From: Nonomuraea antri
GTDB taxonomy: Bacteria > Actinomycetota > Actinomycetes > Streptosporangiales > Streptosporangiaceae
Assembly: GCF_013283785.1 (NCBI RefSeq)
Contig: NZ_JABCPZ010000028.1
Coordinates: 1-64,000 of the forward strand
Direction: 5' to 3'
DNA: 64,000 bases
Positions 32,532 to 42,554 of the stretch are shown here, in pieces. The notes beneath the pieces were generated by a model. It was given only the letters and a program-made list of their open reading frames with translations, did not search any database and was not told the DNA's origin. Position numbers and translations under genes: made by a program. Numbering within the stretch: position 1 is the stretch's first letter; every line of letters begins with the position of its first letter.

Positions 32532-33854
32532 CTAGGCGCTCGGACTGGGCTCGGGCGAGGGGGCGGCGCCGGGCTCGGCTCGCCCGTCCTCCTCGGGCGC
32601 GCGCAGGTTCCTGACGCCGGGCGCGAGCAGCGCGGCGAGCGACACCACGACGAAGACGACGCCGGCGCCGACCAGGGCGGGCCGCGGACCGGCCAGGACG
32701 GCGATCGGGCCGGCCAGCAGCAGCCCGACCGGGCCGAGCACGAGCGAGCCGAGCGAATCGTAGGAGCTCACCCGCGACAGCGACTCGGCCGGGATCTCCC
32801 GCTGCATGGTGGTGGCCCACAGGACGCCGATGACGTCGAAGCAGACGCCGCCCACCGCCGCGCCGAGCACCACCGTCCACAGCGGGGCGGCGAACCCGAG
32901 CAGCAGGTACGGCAGCGCCGTCGGCACGGTGAGCAGCGTCGCGACGAGCACCGGCCGCCGGGGCCTGATGCGCAGGGTGACGACCACGCCGCCGATGAGC
33001 CCGACCGCCTCCCCGGCCAGGACCGCCGCCCAGGCGGCCGCGCCGCCGAGCGACTGCTTGGCGACCAGCGGGCCGAGCACGCCGTGCGCGGCCTCGAAGG
33101 CCATGCCGATGACCGAGAACTGGACGACCACCACCCACAACCACTGCCGCGAGGCGAACTCGCGCCAGCCGGAGCGCAGGTCGGCCAGCACGGAGTGCCG
33201 CGCCCCGGCCGGACGCCCCGCGGCGGGCGACAGGCGCAGCAGCAGGACCAGGCAGCCGGCGAGAGTGAACATGGCCCCGCTCACCGCCAGCGCCACGCCA
33301 CCGCCGAGCAGCATCACCGCGGCCCCGCTCAGCACGAGACCGGCGACGCGGGAGATGTTGGTGCCGAGCCCCAGCAGGGCGTTGGCGGTCTGCAGCCGCT
33401 CGGCCGGCACGACGTCGGGCACGATCCCGGCCAGCGCGGGGAAGAGCACGGCCCCGGCGATGCCGCTCAGCGCGCTCGCCGTCATCAGGGCGGGCAGCGG
33501 GGTCCAGCCGGTGAGCAGCATCGCGGCCAGCGCGAAGTAGGCGACGGCGTTGAGCGCCTCACCGGCCGTCATCACCCGGTTCCTCGGCAGGCGGTCCGCG
33601 ATGACGCCGCCGACCAGCATGAACGCCACCAGCGGCAGCGAGGCGGCGGCCAGCACCAGCGACAGGGTGGTGGCCGTGGCCCCCGGCAGGTCCAGCACGC
33701 CGAAGGCGAGTGCCACCGGCGCGAACGCGGTGCCGAGCACCGAGATCGTCCGGGCCGACAGCAGCAGCGCGAACCGCCGGTCGCGGAGCATGCCGAGATC
33801 GCGAACGAGGCCGCGCTTCCCGGGGACGTCCGGGCGGTCTCCGGCCTCAGTCAT
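32532..33854 (-). CDS. MFS transporter (enterobactin-exporter-like), last gene of arm 2
   Basis: A 440-residue, about 12-helix MFS_3-type exporter: DLGMLRDRRFALLLSARTISVLGTAFAPVALAF, the motif-A loop GGVIADRLPRNRVM, PALAGIVPDVVPAERLQTANALLG, and REIPAESLSRVSSYDSLGSL in the second half. These closely resemble siderophore/peptide exporters of the EntS type. The ATG at 33854 overlaps the stop of the upstream MFS gene by 8 bp. A C-terminal tail rich in Pro, Ser and Glu is cytosolic. It probably exports a product of the preceding assembly line, alongside the fused MFS domain. Confidence 0.88.
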   Translation of the reverse strand: MTEAGDRPDVPGKRGLVRDLGMLRDRRFALLLSARTISVLGTAFAPVALAFGVLDLPGATATTLSLVLAAASLPLVAFMLVGGVIADRLPRNRVMTAGEALNAVAYFALAAMLLTGWTPLPALMTASALSGIAGAVLFPALAGIVPDVVPAERLQTANALLGLGTNISRVAGLVLSGAAVMLLGGGVALAVSGAMFTLAGCLVLLLRLSPAAGRPAGARHSVLADLRSGWREFASRQWLWVVVVQFSVIGMAFEAAHGVLGPLVAKQSLGGAAAWAAVLAGEAVGLIGGVVVTLRIRPRRPVLVATLLTVPTALPYLLLGFAAPLWTVVLGAAVGGVCFDVIGVLWATTMQREIPAESLSRVSSYDSLGSLVLGPVGLLLAGPIAVLAGPRPALVGAGVVFVVVSLAALLAPGVRNLRAPEEDGRAEPGAAPSPEPSPSA

Positions 33855-35109
33855 CGTCGTGGGCGATGTGCAGGAGCTGGCGCCACAGCAGCACCACGAA
33901 CACCGCGGAGCCGGCGAAGGCGAACCAGAAGGGCGCCGCGACGCCGAAGCGGGTGGCCAGGACGCCGCCGATCAGCGAGCCGACCACCAGCCCCGCGTAG
34001 ACGCACAGGGTGTTGACGCTGCCCACCCGCCCCTGGAGTTCAGCCGGGACCGCGCGCTGGCGGACGGTGACCGAGGTGGTGCCCCAGATGAAGGCGTGCG
34101 CGCCGAAGATCAGGAAGATGCCGCCGGCGACCCACGGCGAACGGGTCAGGGCCAGGCCGAGGTGGGTGAGCGTCTCGATGACGAGCCCGATCCGCATCAG
34201 GGCGCCGAGGCTCATCCGGCGGGTGATGGCGCCGTACAGGCCGGTGCCGATCAGGCCGCCGATGCCGATGACGGTGGTCATCAGGCCGAAGCCCAGCGCG
34301 TCGAGGCCGAGCTGCTCCTGGACGTACAGGACGAGCACCGACCAGGCCGCGCCGTACGTGAAGTTGAAGATCAGGATGGTGAGCGCCAGCGTGCGGACCG
34401 CCGCGTGCCTGATGGTCCAGCTGAACCCGGCGACGAGTTCCCGCACCGTGTCGGGCCGGGGGTCGCCGTCCTGGCGGCCGTGCGGCGGCAGGGTGATCCG
34501 GGAGACCAGGACGATCGCCGCCAGCACCAGCAGCAGTTGCCCCGCGAACGGCCAGGTCAGGCCCAGGCCGAACAGGGCAGCGCCGAGCGGCGGCCCGACG
34601 AGCTGGTTGAGCGTGATGAAGCCGGTGCCCAGGCGGGCGTTGGCGACGACGAGGTCGTCCTTGGCGACCATCATGGGGGTCAGCGTGGACGTCGCGTTGT
34701 CAGCGAACACCTCGGCGATGGCCCGCAGGGTGAGCGCCACCAGCGCCGTCGCCACCGTCACCGTGCCGGTGACCGTGAGCGCGACCAGCGCCGCCAGCAC
34801 CAGGGCCCGCGCCGCGTTCGCGACGAGGACGATCCTGCGCCGGTCGTGGCGGTCCGACAGCACGCCCGCGTACAGGCTGAACAGCAGCGGCGGCGCCCAG
34901 CTCACCAGGGCCGACAGCGAGATCAGCAGCGGGTCGCGGGTCAGCGTCGCGATCAGCAGGGGGCCCGCGGCGGCCGCGACCCCGTCGCCGAGATTCGTCA
35001 GCCAGCTCGAGGCCAGCAACCATCGGAATCCCGCGCCCAGCCGGGCGGGCAGGACCCGCTCCACCATTCCGATCACGAGCGCAAAACCATACGTTTCCGC
35101 GCTCGTCAC
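33847..35109 (-). CDS. MFS transporter, EntS-like, arm 2
   Basis: A 420-residue 12-helix transporter: RWLLASSWLTNLGDGVAAAAGPLLIATLTRDPLLISLSAL, the motif-A loop [18 protein letters not shown], and AVPAELQGRVGSVNTLCVYAGLVVGSLIGG. It resembles, but is not a copy of, the next transporter; the pair could be two pumps or interacting half-units. GTG 35109 is the first start, 34 bp after the A-PCP stop; ATG 35067 (VERVLPARLGAGFRWLL) is an equally natural N-terminus. Neither has a strong ribosome site. Belongs to the leftward arm-2 operon. Confidence 0.88.
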   Translation of the reverse strand: MTSAETYGFALVIGMVERVLPARLGAGFRWLLASSWLTNLGDGVAAAAGPLLIATLTRDPLLISLSALVSWAPPLLFSLYAGVLSDRHDRRRIVLVANAARALVLAALVALTVTGTVTVATALVALTLRAIAEVFADNATSTLTPMMVAKDDLVVANARLGTGFITLNQLVGPPLGAALFGLGLTWPFAGQLLLVLAAIVLVSRITLPPHGRQDGDPRPDTVRELVAGFSWTIRHAAVRTLALTILIFNFTYGAAWSVLVLYVQEQLGLDALGFGLMTTVIGIGGLIGTGLYGAITRRMSLGALMRIGLVIETLTHLGLALTRSPWVAGGIFLIFGAHAFIWGTTSVTVRQRAVPAELQGRVGSVNTLCVYAGLVVGSLIGGVLATRFGVAAPFWFAFAGSAVFVVLLWRQLLHIAHDDD

Positions 35110-35142
35110 GGCAATTCGTTTTTCACCCTCGCGGTGGCTCCG

Positions 35143-37035
35143 TCAACCGCCCGGCGTGCGTCTGGCGCGGGCCTGGCGGCGGCGGGCGGCGCGTTGTTCG
35201 GCGTCCGAGTGCGGTTTGTCTCCCCCGTTCAGGTGCTCGGCGAGCGCGGCGATGGTCGGGTGGGCGTACAGCGTGCTGAGCGGCAGCCGCCGGCCCAGGG
35301 ACTCCTCCAGACTCCGCTGGACCTGGGTCATCAGCAGCGAGTGCCCGCCGACGTCGAAGAAGTTCTGCTCTCTGCTCACCTCGGGCACCCCCAGCGCGGC
35401 GCACCAGGCGGCGGCGATGACCCCGGCCACGTCGCCTGCGTCGGCGGGCGTCGGCGGCGCGGCGGTGTCGGGGGCGGCCGGCTCCGGGAGCGCGGACGTG
35501 TCCACCTTGCCGGTCGGGGTCAGCGGGAAGGCCGGCAGCTTGACGATCACGGCGGGCAGCATGAAGTCCGGCAGCACGTCGGCCAGCGCCTTGCGCAGCG
35601 TGCCGGGCTCGGCCAGGTCGCCGAGCACGTACGCGAGGATCCGCTTGTCCCCCGGAACCCCGGCCACCCCGGCCGCCGCGGCCGGGATCTCCCTCGCCAC
35701 CACCGCGGCCCTGGTGACCTGCGGCAGCGCGGACAGCGCCGCCTCGACCTCGCCCAGCTCCACCCGGTGACCGCGGATCTTCACCTGCCGGTCGGCCCGC
35801 CCGAGGTAGCGGATGCGGCCGTCGGGCAGGAGGCGTCCCAGGTCGCCGGTGCGGTAGTGGCGGCAACCGTCGGGATCGACGCCGAAGCGCGAGTCGTCGC
35901 TCTCCCCGGCCCGCCAGTAGGCGGCGAGATGGGCGCTGCGCACCACGATCTCCCCCTCACCGGCCTCGGCGGCCGCCCGGTGGGGACGTAGTTCCACCTC
36001 GGTCCCGTCCAGCGGCAGGCCGATGGGGACGACGCCGGCGCCGACGCCCCGTCCCGCGCGGATGTCCTCGACCGTCAGATGGTTCTGGACGGCGAAGGAG
36101 ATCTCGGTGGCCCCGTACCCGTTGACGAACACCGACGTGGCGGGGAAGTGCCTGACGAACCTGTCCAGGTCGTGCCGGACCACCTCCTCACCGCCCAGCA
36201 CGACCGCCCTGACGCTGTCCAGCCGGGCCCCGGACGGCAGCGAGTCCAGCAGATGCCGGTAGACGGTCGGCGTGGAGTGGTAGATGGTCACCCCGCGCCC
36301 GGCCAGCGTCTCGCCCAGCCACGCCAGCCCGTGTTCACGCAGGTCGACCGGGACCGAGGCGGCCCCGTTGAGCAGCGCGGAGAAGCCGTCCGTCATGGCC
36401 ATGTCGAAACTGAACGACGACAGCACGCTGACCCGGTCGGACGGCCCGATGCGCAGGTTCGCGGTGTGCGTGCGGACCTGGAACAACGCGTTGCGGTGGG
36501 TCTGCACCACGCCTTTGGGCCGCCCGGTGGAGCCGGAGGTGAACAGGATGTAGGCGGGGGCGTCGGGGTCGGAAGGGCCGCTCACCTCGGCGGGGCCGGG
36601 CGGCAGCGCGCTGACGTCGATCACCGGCACGCCGGGGGCCAGCCGCCCGGCCGTGGCCGCGTGCTCCGGCGTCACCAGGACGGCGTCGGGCTCCGCGAGC
36701 TCGGCCATCCGGGCGAGCCTGGCCGGCGGGTAACGCGGATCGAGCGGGACGTAGAGCGCCCCGGCGGCCAGCGCGCCGAGAATGGCCGCCTGCGTGCCTG
36801 GCCCGTGGTCCAGCAGGACGGCCACCCTGGCCCGGCCGCGCACGGCGCCCGCGATGTCCCGCACCCGCCGCGCCAGCTCGGCGTAGGTGACGTTCTCGTC
36901 GTGGTCGCCGGCGATCGCCAGGCGGCCGGCGTGCTCGGCCGCCACTTCCCAGAACCGCTCGTGGATCGTCCGCGCCGACCAGGGACGGTGGTCGGGGTCT
37001 CCGCGATGCGCCGCGGCGAACTGGCCTTCGGTCAT
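35143..37035 (-). CDS. NRPS A-PCP didomain protein
   Basis: A 630-residue adenylation-carrier protein with no condensation domain. A-domain motifs: [19 protein letters not shown] (A3), SFSFDMAMTD (A4), NGYGATEIS (A5, with A for the usual P), YRTGDLGRL (A7), [20 protein letters not shown] (A8) and TPTGKVD (A10). PCP Ser is in FFDVGGHSLLMTQ near 585. Pocket residues by eye are D-M-T-H-V-G-G-F-A, which I cannot match to a known amino acid. A Lys/Arg/Ala-rich tail follows the PCP. The ATG overlaps the preceding NRPS-MFS stop as ATGA. It may load a starter or a side unit for a condensation domain in another protein. Confidence 0.9.
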   Translation of the reverse strand: MTEGQFAAAHRGDPDHRPWSARTIHERFWEVAAEHAGRLAIAGDHDENVTYAELARRVRDIAGAVRGRARVAVLLDHGPGTQAAILGALAAGALYVPLDPRYPPARLARMAELAEPDAVLVTPEHAATAGRLAPGVPVIDVSALPPGPAEVSGPSDPDAPAYILFTSGSTGRPKGVVQTHRNALFQVRTHTANLRIGPSDRVSVLSSFSFDMAMTDGFSALLNGAASVPVDLREHGLAWLGETLAGRGVTIYHSTPTVYRHLLDSLPSGARLDSVRAVVLGGEEVVRHDLDRFVRHFPATSVFVNGYGATEISFAVQNHLTVEDIRAGRGVGAGVVPIGLPLDGTEVELRPHRAAAEAGEGEIVVRSAHLAAYWRAGESDDSRFGVDPDGCRHYRTGDLGRLLPDGRIRYLGRADRQVKIRGHRVELGEVEAALSALPQVTRAAVVAREIPAAAAGVAGVPGDKRILAYVLGDLAEPGTLRKALADVLPDFMLPAVIVKLPAFPLTPTGKVDTSALPEPAAPDTAAPPTPADAGDVAGVIAAAWCAALGVPEVSREQNFFDVGGHSLLMTQVQRSLEESLGRRLPLSTLYAHPTIAALAEHLNGGDKPHSDAEQRAARRRQARARRTPGG

Positions 37036-40000
37036 TTCGTGCTCCCGCCGGCCGCCAGCCGCCGCTCGCGCAGCTGGATGCCGATCAGATCGTCGGGCAG
37101 GGCGTCCGGCAGGTCGAGGTCGAGTCTGGCGAGCCTGCGGGTCCGCAGCCCGACCACGGCGGCGAGCGCCAGACCGAGCCCGCACACCAGGTAGGCGAAG
37201 GCCAGGCCGCGGCCAGGCCCGGTGCCGATGACCGCGCCCACGCTGGAGGCCAGCGCGCCGTGCTCGGTGAAGAGCGGTTCGAGCACGGATCCCGCGAGCG
37301 GGGTCAGCACGCCGAAGCCCAGCGGGAAGGCCGCCCAGGAGATGGCCTGGTTGATGGCGATGACCCGGCCGTGGAAGCGCTGCGGCACCTTCACCTGGAT
37401 GATCGTCATGTAGATGCCCTGGCTGAGCGCGAGCCCGAAGCCCATGCCGAGCATGCCGAACGCGATCAGCGGCACGCTGGGCCGCAGCCCGGTGACGAAG
37501 CAGCAGGCGGCCACGAGCAGGGTGAAGGTCATCAGCCTGGCCATCTTGCGCTGCCGCGGCCCGCCCCACGCCGACATGAGCAGGCCGCCGAGCACCGCGC
37601 CGAGCCCTTCGGCGAAGGCGACCGTGCCCACGTCGGCGGTGCTGCCGAAGCCGAGCACCAGCGGCGAGGCCAGGAAGAGCGGGGCGGCGAGCAGCAGGTT
37701 CAGCACCGAGAAGTAGATCAGCATGGCCCGGAAGCCCTTGGTGCCCCAGGTATAGCGCAGCCCTTCGGCCATCTCGGTGAGCAGCGGTTCCCTGCGGCGG
37801 CGGCCCATCAGGGCCGGGAACCTGACGGCGAGCAGCACCGCGATCGACAGCGTGTAGCTGACGATGTCGATGACCAGGATGCCGCCCAGCCCGATCAGGG
37901 CCAGGATCCCGGCCGCGATCAGCGGCATGAGCAGCATGGCCGTGCCGTTGACCAGTTGCGCGACGCCGTTGGCGTGCCCGAGGTAGCGCTTGGGCGCGAG
38001 CTGCGGGATGGCCGCGGTGTAGGCGACGCGCTGGAAGACCGAGGCGACGCCGAGCAATCCGACCAGCCCGAGTATGGGGCCGATCTCGGTGCTGCCGCTC
38101 CACACCAGCACGGCCATCGCGATCTCGCAGCCGACCGAGGCCGCGCTGGACAGCAGCAGGATGCGCCGCCTGTCGTGCCGGTCGGCCAGCGCGCCGGCCA
38201 GCGGCATGGCGATCAGCCCCGGCGCGTACGCGAACACGCCGAACAGCCCGAACCACAGCAGCGACCCGGTCTGCAGATAGATCCACACCGGGACCGCCCA
38301 CTGGGTGAGCGCCGAGCCGAGCATGGAGATGAGCTGGCCGCCGGTGACGGCCAGGAACCGGCCCATGCCGGGGGCGGCGCCGGCGCCTGACACGCCGGTG
38401 TGCGCGACGCCCTCCAGCCACCAGCTCGCGTCGTCGCCGCGGGCCTGCCTGGTGAGCGTGCTCCCCTCGTCCTTGGCGATCTCGACGTGGGTGCCGCTGA
38501 GGATGCGGGCCAGCTCGCCCGCGCGGTGCTTGACGAAGAAGTGCCCGGCCTCCTCCAGCACGACCAGCGCGGTGGTGCCGGTCAGGAAGGACCACTCCCT
38601 GAAGCGTTCCTGGTGGTAGTCGGTGAGCGGGTCGCGCTCGCCGACCACCGAGATGATCGGCGCCCGCAGCGGTGTCGCGCCCTCTTCGAGCAGCTTGGTG
38701 AAGTACGTGCCGGCGTTACGGGTGTCGTGGCGCATGTTGGCCACGATCCTGTCGGCCTGGGCCGGGTCGAGCTCGTCCATGTCGACGCCCATCGACTTCA
38801 GCCAGTTGGCGTGCGCCCGGTTGCTCGTCTTGCTGTCCAGCCAGGTCAGGAACCTGCTGAACCGGCCGGGCGGCTGCGCGGAGGGGAAGACGCCGCCGGT
38901 GTAGACGGCCCTGACCTCCCGGCCCGCCGCCTCCAGGCGCCTGGCCAGCTCGATGACGAGCGCGCCGCCGACGCCGCAGTGGCCGTACAGCACGATCGGG
39001 CCCTCGACGACGCTCAGCACCTCGTCCGTGCAGCGTTCGGCCAGCTCGTCGAACGGCAGCGCCTCCTCGTCGAGCCCCACGTCGTGGCCGGGGATGGCCA
39101 GCGAGTACAGCGAGTGGCCGTAGGGCAGCGACTCGGCCAGCGGCAGGTAGACGACCGCGCTGCCGCCGCCGTACGGCACGCACACGTACGAGACCTGCCG
39201 CTCGCCCGGCGGCAGCGGCCTGGTCAGCTCGTGCACCAGCCGGGCGGTGCGCTCTTCGCCGGGTTCCTCGGTGATCAGCGCGGCGAGCTGCCTGATCGTC
39301 GGCGACTGGAACAGGTCCATGACGCTGACCTGCCGCCCGGTCGTGGCGGTGATCTTGCGGAGCTTGGCCACGACCTGGGTGGCCAGCAGCGAGTGGCCGC
39401 CGAGCTCGAAGAAGTCGTCGTCCACGCCGAGCCCGTCGATGCCGAGCACCTCGGTCCAGATGGCGGCGATGTCGCGTTCGATCTCGGTGCGGGGCGCGAC
39501 GAGCTCGGCCGACAGCAGCCGCTGCCCCTCGGGGACGGGCAGCGACTTGCGGTCCAGCTTGCCGTTGGTGGTCTGCGGGAACCGCTCCATGGTGACGAAC
39601 GCGGAGGGCACCATGTGGTCGGGCAGCCGCTTGCGCAGCGTGGCGCGCAGCTCGGCCAGGTCCGGCTCCTCGGTGACGGCCAGGTAGCCGACCAGCCGCT
39701 TGTCGCCGGGCACGTCCTCGCGCACCAGCACGACGGCGTCACGCACGCCGGGCTGGTCGCGCAGCGCCGACTCGATCTCGCCCAGCTCGATGCGCAGGCC
39801 GCGCAGCTTGATCTGCCCGTCGGTCCTGCCGAGGAATTCCAGCGTGCCGTCCGGGCGCCAGCGGGCCAGGTCGCCGGTGCGGTACAGCCGGCTGCCCGGC
39901 GCGCCGTACGGGTCGGGCACGAACTGGCGGGCGGTCAGCGACGGCCTTCTGTGGTAGCCGCGGGCCACCTGCACGCCGCCGACGCACAGCTCGCCCGGCA

Positions 40001-42368
40001 CCCCGGCCGGCTGCGGGCGCAGGTCGGCGTCCAGGACGTAGAGCGTGACGTTCTGGATCCCGCCGCCCAGCGGCGCGATGCTCTCGCCGGCCAGCCGCTC
40101 GGCGGTGACGGGCCACCAGGTGACGTCCATGGTGGTCTCGGTGGGACCGTAGATGTTGACCAGCCGGCAATCGGGCAGCGTGCGGGAGAACCTGGCGCCC
40201 ACGTGCCCGGGCAGCGCCTCGCCGCCGCTGGTCACCACGCGCAGCGACGTGCAGCTCGACACGTCCTCCTCCAGGAAGACGGCCAGCATCGACGGGACGA
40301 AGTTGGTGACGGTGACCCGCTCGGCGTTGATCAGGTCGCGCAGGTAGGCGGCGTCCTTGTGGCCGCCTGGCCTGGCCAGCACCATGCGGGCGCCGTTCTG
40401 CAGCGGCCACAGGAACTCGCGCATCGACACGTCGGCGCTCATCACGGTCTTCTGCAGCATGGTGTCGCCGGGGCCGAGCCCGTGCCTGCGCTGCATGTCG
40501 TCGATGTGGTTGACGGCGCTGCGGTGCTGGGTGGGCACGCCCTTCGGCCGGCCGGTCGAGCCCGAGGTGTAGATCATGTACGCGATGTTGTCCGGGGTGA
40601 CGCCGCTGACCGGGTCGCCGTCGGGCTCGTCCGCCCACAGCGTCTCGTCGTCGAGCAGCAGCACCTCGGTCTCCGGCAGCAGCTCGGCGAGGTGCCGCTG
40701 GGCCAGCAGGACGGGCGCCTGCGCGTCCTCGACCAGGAACGCCAGCCGGTCCACCGGGTACTCGGGGTCGAGCGGCACGTACGCGCCGCCCGACTTCATC
40801 ACCCCGATGATCGCGGCGACCAGCTCGAACGAGCGCTCGGCGCAGACCCCGACCAGCGTCTCCGGGCCGACGCCGCGCCGGCGCAGCCCGTGCGCGATGC
40901 GGTTGGCCCTGGCGTTCAGCTCGGCGTAGCTGATCGTGCGGCCCTCGAAGGTGAGCGCGGGCGCGTCGGGGGTGCGCGCCACCTGCTCCTCGATCAGCCC
41001 GTGCAGCGTGGCCTGGTCGGGGTACGGCGCGGCCGTGTCGTTGAGCCCGTCGATCAGCCATTCGCGCTCGCCGTCGCGCAGCAGCTCCAGCTCGGAGATC
41101 CGGCTGCCGGGCCGGGCGACGGCGTCGGCCAGCAGCGCGACGTACCGCTCGGCCAGGGTCCGCGCGCCGGCGTGGTCGTACAGGTCGGTGCTGTACTCCA
41201 GGCGGCACTCGCCGGAGGTGAGGTCGAACGACAGGTCGCGGCGCGAGGTGCCGTTGCCGTAGGCGGCGCCGGTCTGCGGCAGGTAGTTGAGGCTGACCTG
41301 GAACAGCGGGTGCACGCCAGGCTCGCGGCGCGGCGCGACCGCCTCGACCACCTTGTGGAAGGGAATCTCCTGGTGCTCCCACGCCTCCAGCACCACGTCA
41401 CGTTCGCGCAGCGCCAGCTCGTCGAACGTGGGGTCGCCGGACAGGTCGCTGCGCAGCACCACGTTGTTGACGAACATGCCGATCAGCGGCACCAGCTCGG
41501 GCCGGTCGCGGCCGGCCACCAGCGCGCCGACCACCAGGTCCTGCTGGCCGCTGAGCCGGTTCATCAGCGCGGTCAGCGCGGCGAGCAGCACCATGAGCGT
41601 GCTGGCCCGGTGCCGCCTGGCCAGCGCGTCGACCGCCGCCAGCAGTTCCGTGCCGAGGGTGAAGGTGACCTCGCCGCCGCGGAAGCTCGGCACCGTCGGC
41701 CGCGGCCGGTCCGTGGGCAGCGCGTGCACGGGCGGCAGGTCGGCCAGCCGCTCCCGCCAGTACGCCAGCTCGGACTCCAGTGCCTCGCCGGAGAGCGCGT
41801 CGCGCTGCCAGGCGGCGAAGTCGGCGTACTGGATGGGCAGTTCGGGCAGTTCGGCCGGCCGGTCCTCGACGGCGGCGGCGCACAGCTCGTGCAGCTCGTC
41901 GGCCAGGTTCCGCTGGGAGGAGGCGTCGACGATGGTGTGGTGCGCGACCAGCGCCAGCCACCACTCCTCCGGCGCCAGCTTGACCATGGTGGCCCGCCAC
42001 AGCGGGGCCTGGTCGAGCGGCAGGTCGAGCTCGCCGTAGGCGGTGAGCAGGTCGGCCAGGCGCTGCTGCCGTTCCTGCTCGGGCAGGCCGGACAGGTCGA
42101 CCAGCTCGGGTTCGACCGGCACTTCGTCGTGGACGACCTGCATCAGGTTGCCGTCGACGGTGGTGAAGTGGCTGCGTAAGGTCTCGTGCCTGCGTACGAC
42201 CTCGGCGAAGGACCCGGCCAGCGTGGCGGCGTCGAGCGGGAGCCGCAGCGGGATGCGGTCCACCACGTTGTAGACCGGCAGGTCGCCCGCGAGCTGGGCG
42301 GCCAGCCAGACGCGTTCCTGGGCGAAGGAGGCCGAGGTCACCCAGTGGCCGGTGTCGAGCTCGGTCAT
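37032..42368 (-). CDS. NRPS-transporter megaprotein: C-A-PCP-TE-MFS (second copy)
   Basis: A 1778-residue fusion with the same order as the 8419-13659 product. Condensation domain 1-450; its motif reads HHTIVDA (Gly to Ala, near 142). Adenylation domain about 470-965 ([11 protein letters not shown] near 598, [39 protein letters not shown]). PCP Ser near 992 ([12 protein letters not shown]). Thioesterase about 1030-1290 with Cys nucleophile in YGHCGVGG near 1130. MFS domain about 1335-1778. Pocket residues by eye, D-V-R-N-T-G-I-M-D, do not match a code I know. TE and MFS parts align closely with the first copy ([30 protein letters not shown]). ATG overlaps the MbtH stop. Confidence 0.93.
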   Translation of the reverse strand: MTELDTGHWVTSASFAQERVWLAAQLAGDLPVYNVVDRIPLRLPLDAATLAGSFAEVVRRHETLRSHFTTVDGNLMQVVHDEVPVEPELVDLSGLPEQERQQRLADLLTAYGELDLPLDQAPLWRATMVKLAPEEWWLALVAHHTIVDASSQRNLADELHELCAAAVEDRPAELPELPIQYADFAAWQRDALSGEALESELAYWRERLADLPPVHALPTDRPRPTVPSFRGGEVTFTLGTELLAAVDALARRHRASTLMVLLAALTALMNRLSGQQDLVVGALVAGRDRPELVPLIGMFVNNVVLRSDLSGDPTFDELALRERDVVLEAWEHQEIPFHKVVEAVAPRREPGVHPLFQVSLNYLPQTGAAYGNGTSRRDLSFDLTSGECRLEYSTDLYDHAGARTLAERYVALLADAVARPGSRISELELLRDGEREWLIDGLNDTAAPYPDQATLHGLIEEQVARTPDAPALTFEGRTISYAELNARANRIAHGLRRRGVGPETLVGVCAERSFELVAAIIGVMKSGGAYVPLDPEYPVDRLAFLVEDAQAPVLLAQRHLAELLPETEVLLLDDETLWADEPDGDPVSGVTPDNIAYMIYTSGSTGRPKGVPTQHRSAVNHIDDMQRRHGLGPGDTMLQKTVMSADVSMREFLWPLQNGARMVLARPGGHKDAAYLRDLINAERVTVTNFVPSMLAVFLEEDVSSCTSLRVVTSGGEALPGHVGARFSRTLPDCRLVNIYGPTETTMDVTWWPVTAERLAGESIAPLGGGIQNVTLYVLDADLRPQPAGVPGELCVGGVQVARGYHRRPSLTARQFVPDPYGAPGSRLYRTGDLARWRPDGTLEFLGRTDGQIKLRGLRIELGEIESALRDQPGVRDAVVLVREDVPGDKRLVGYLAVTEEPDLAELRATLRKRLPDHMVPSAFVTMERFPQTTNGKLDRKSLPVPEGQRLLSAELVAPRTEIERDIAAIWTEVLGIDGLGVDDDFFELGGHSLLATQVVAKLRKITATTGRQVSVMDLFQSPTIRQLAALITEEPGEERTARLVHELTRPLPPGERQVSYVCVPYGGGSAVVYLPLAESLPYGHSLYSLAIPGHDVGLDEEALPFDELAERCTDEVLSVVEGPIVLYGHCGVGGALVIELARRLEAAGREVRAVYTGGVFPSAQPPGRFSRFLTWLDSKTSNRAHANWLKSMGVDMDELDPAQADRIVANMRHDTRNAGTYFTKLLEEGATPLRAPIISVVGERDPLTDYHQERFREWSFLTGTTALVVLEEAGHFFVKHRAGELARILSGTHVEIAKDEGSTLTRQARGDDASWWLEGVAHTGVSGAGAAPGMGRFLAVTGGQLISMLGSALTQWAVPVWIYLQTGSLLWFGLFGVFAYAPGLIAMPLAGALADRHDRRRILLLSSAASVGCEIAMAVLVWSGSTEIGPILGLVGLLGVASVFQRVAYTAAIPQLAPKRYLGHANGVAQLVNGTAMLLMPLIAAGILALIGLGGILVIDIVSYTLSIAVLLAVRFPALMGRRRREPLLTEMAEGLRYTWGTKGFRAMLIYFSVLNLLLAAPLFLASPLVLGFGSTADVGTVAFAEGLGAVLGGLLMSAWGGPRQRKMARLMTFTLLVAACCFVTGLRPSVPLIAFGMLGMGFGLALSQGIYMTIIQVKVPQRFHGRVIAINQAISWAAFPLGFGVLTPLAGSVLEPLFTEHGALASSVGAVIGTGPGRGLAFAYLVCGLGLALAAVVGLRTRRLARLDLDLPDALPDDLIGIQLRERRLAAGGSTK

Positions 42369-42550
42369 CTCGCCGTCCTGAGGCTGCGCGGGCGCATGTC
42401 GGTCCACACCTCGTCGATGTGGGCCAGGCAGGACTCGCGCGAACCGCGGAAGCCCGTCGCGTGCCAGCCTGCGGGCAGCGGGCCGCCCGCCGCCCAGATC
42501 GAGTACTGCTCCTCGTCGTTGACGACGACCAGCCAGTCCTGCTGGGACAT
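42365..42550 (-). CDS. MbtH-like protein
   Basis: A 61-residue NRPS accessory protein that binds and activates adenylation domains. The family signature is present: [47 protein letters not shown], with the conserved S-W-P-P-G-W-G/C-L-IDxVWTDMRP positions. AGGAGG lies seven bases before the ATG, the strongest ribosome site in the operon, as expected for a protein needed in excess. Its stop overlaps the start of the C-A-PCP-TE-MFS gene. Likely partners are that A domain and the other A domains of the window. Confidence 0.96.
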   Translation of the reverse strand: MSQQDWLVVVNDEEQYSIWAAGGPLPAGWHATGFRGSRESCLAHIDEVWTDMRPRSLRTAR

Positions 42551-42554
42551 CTGC

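Noticed and set aside
37032..42368. Assigning an amino acid to the second megaprotein A domain
   Set aside because: The by-eye pocket (D-V-R-N-T-G-I-M-D) matches no code I know, and the A4 motif is unusual (SADVSMREF), so a prediction would be a guess.
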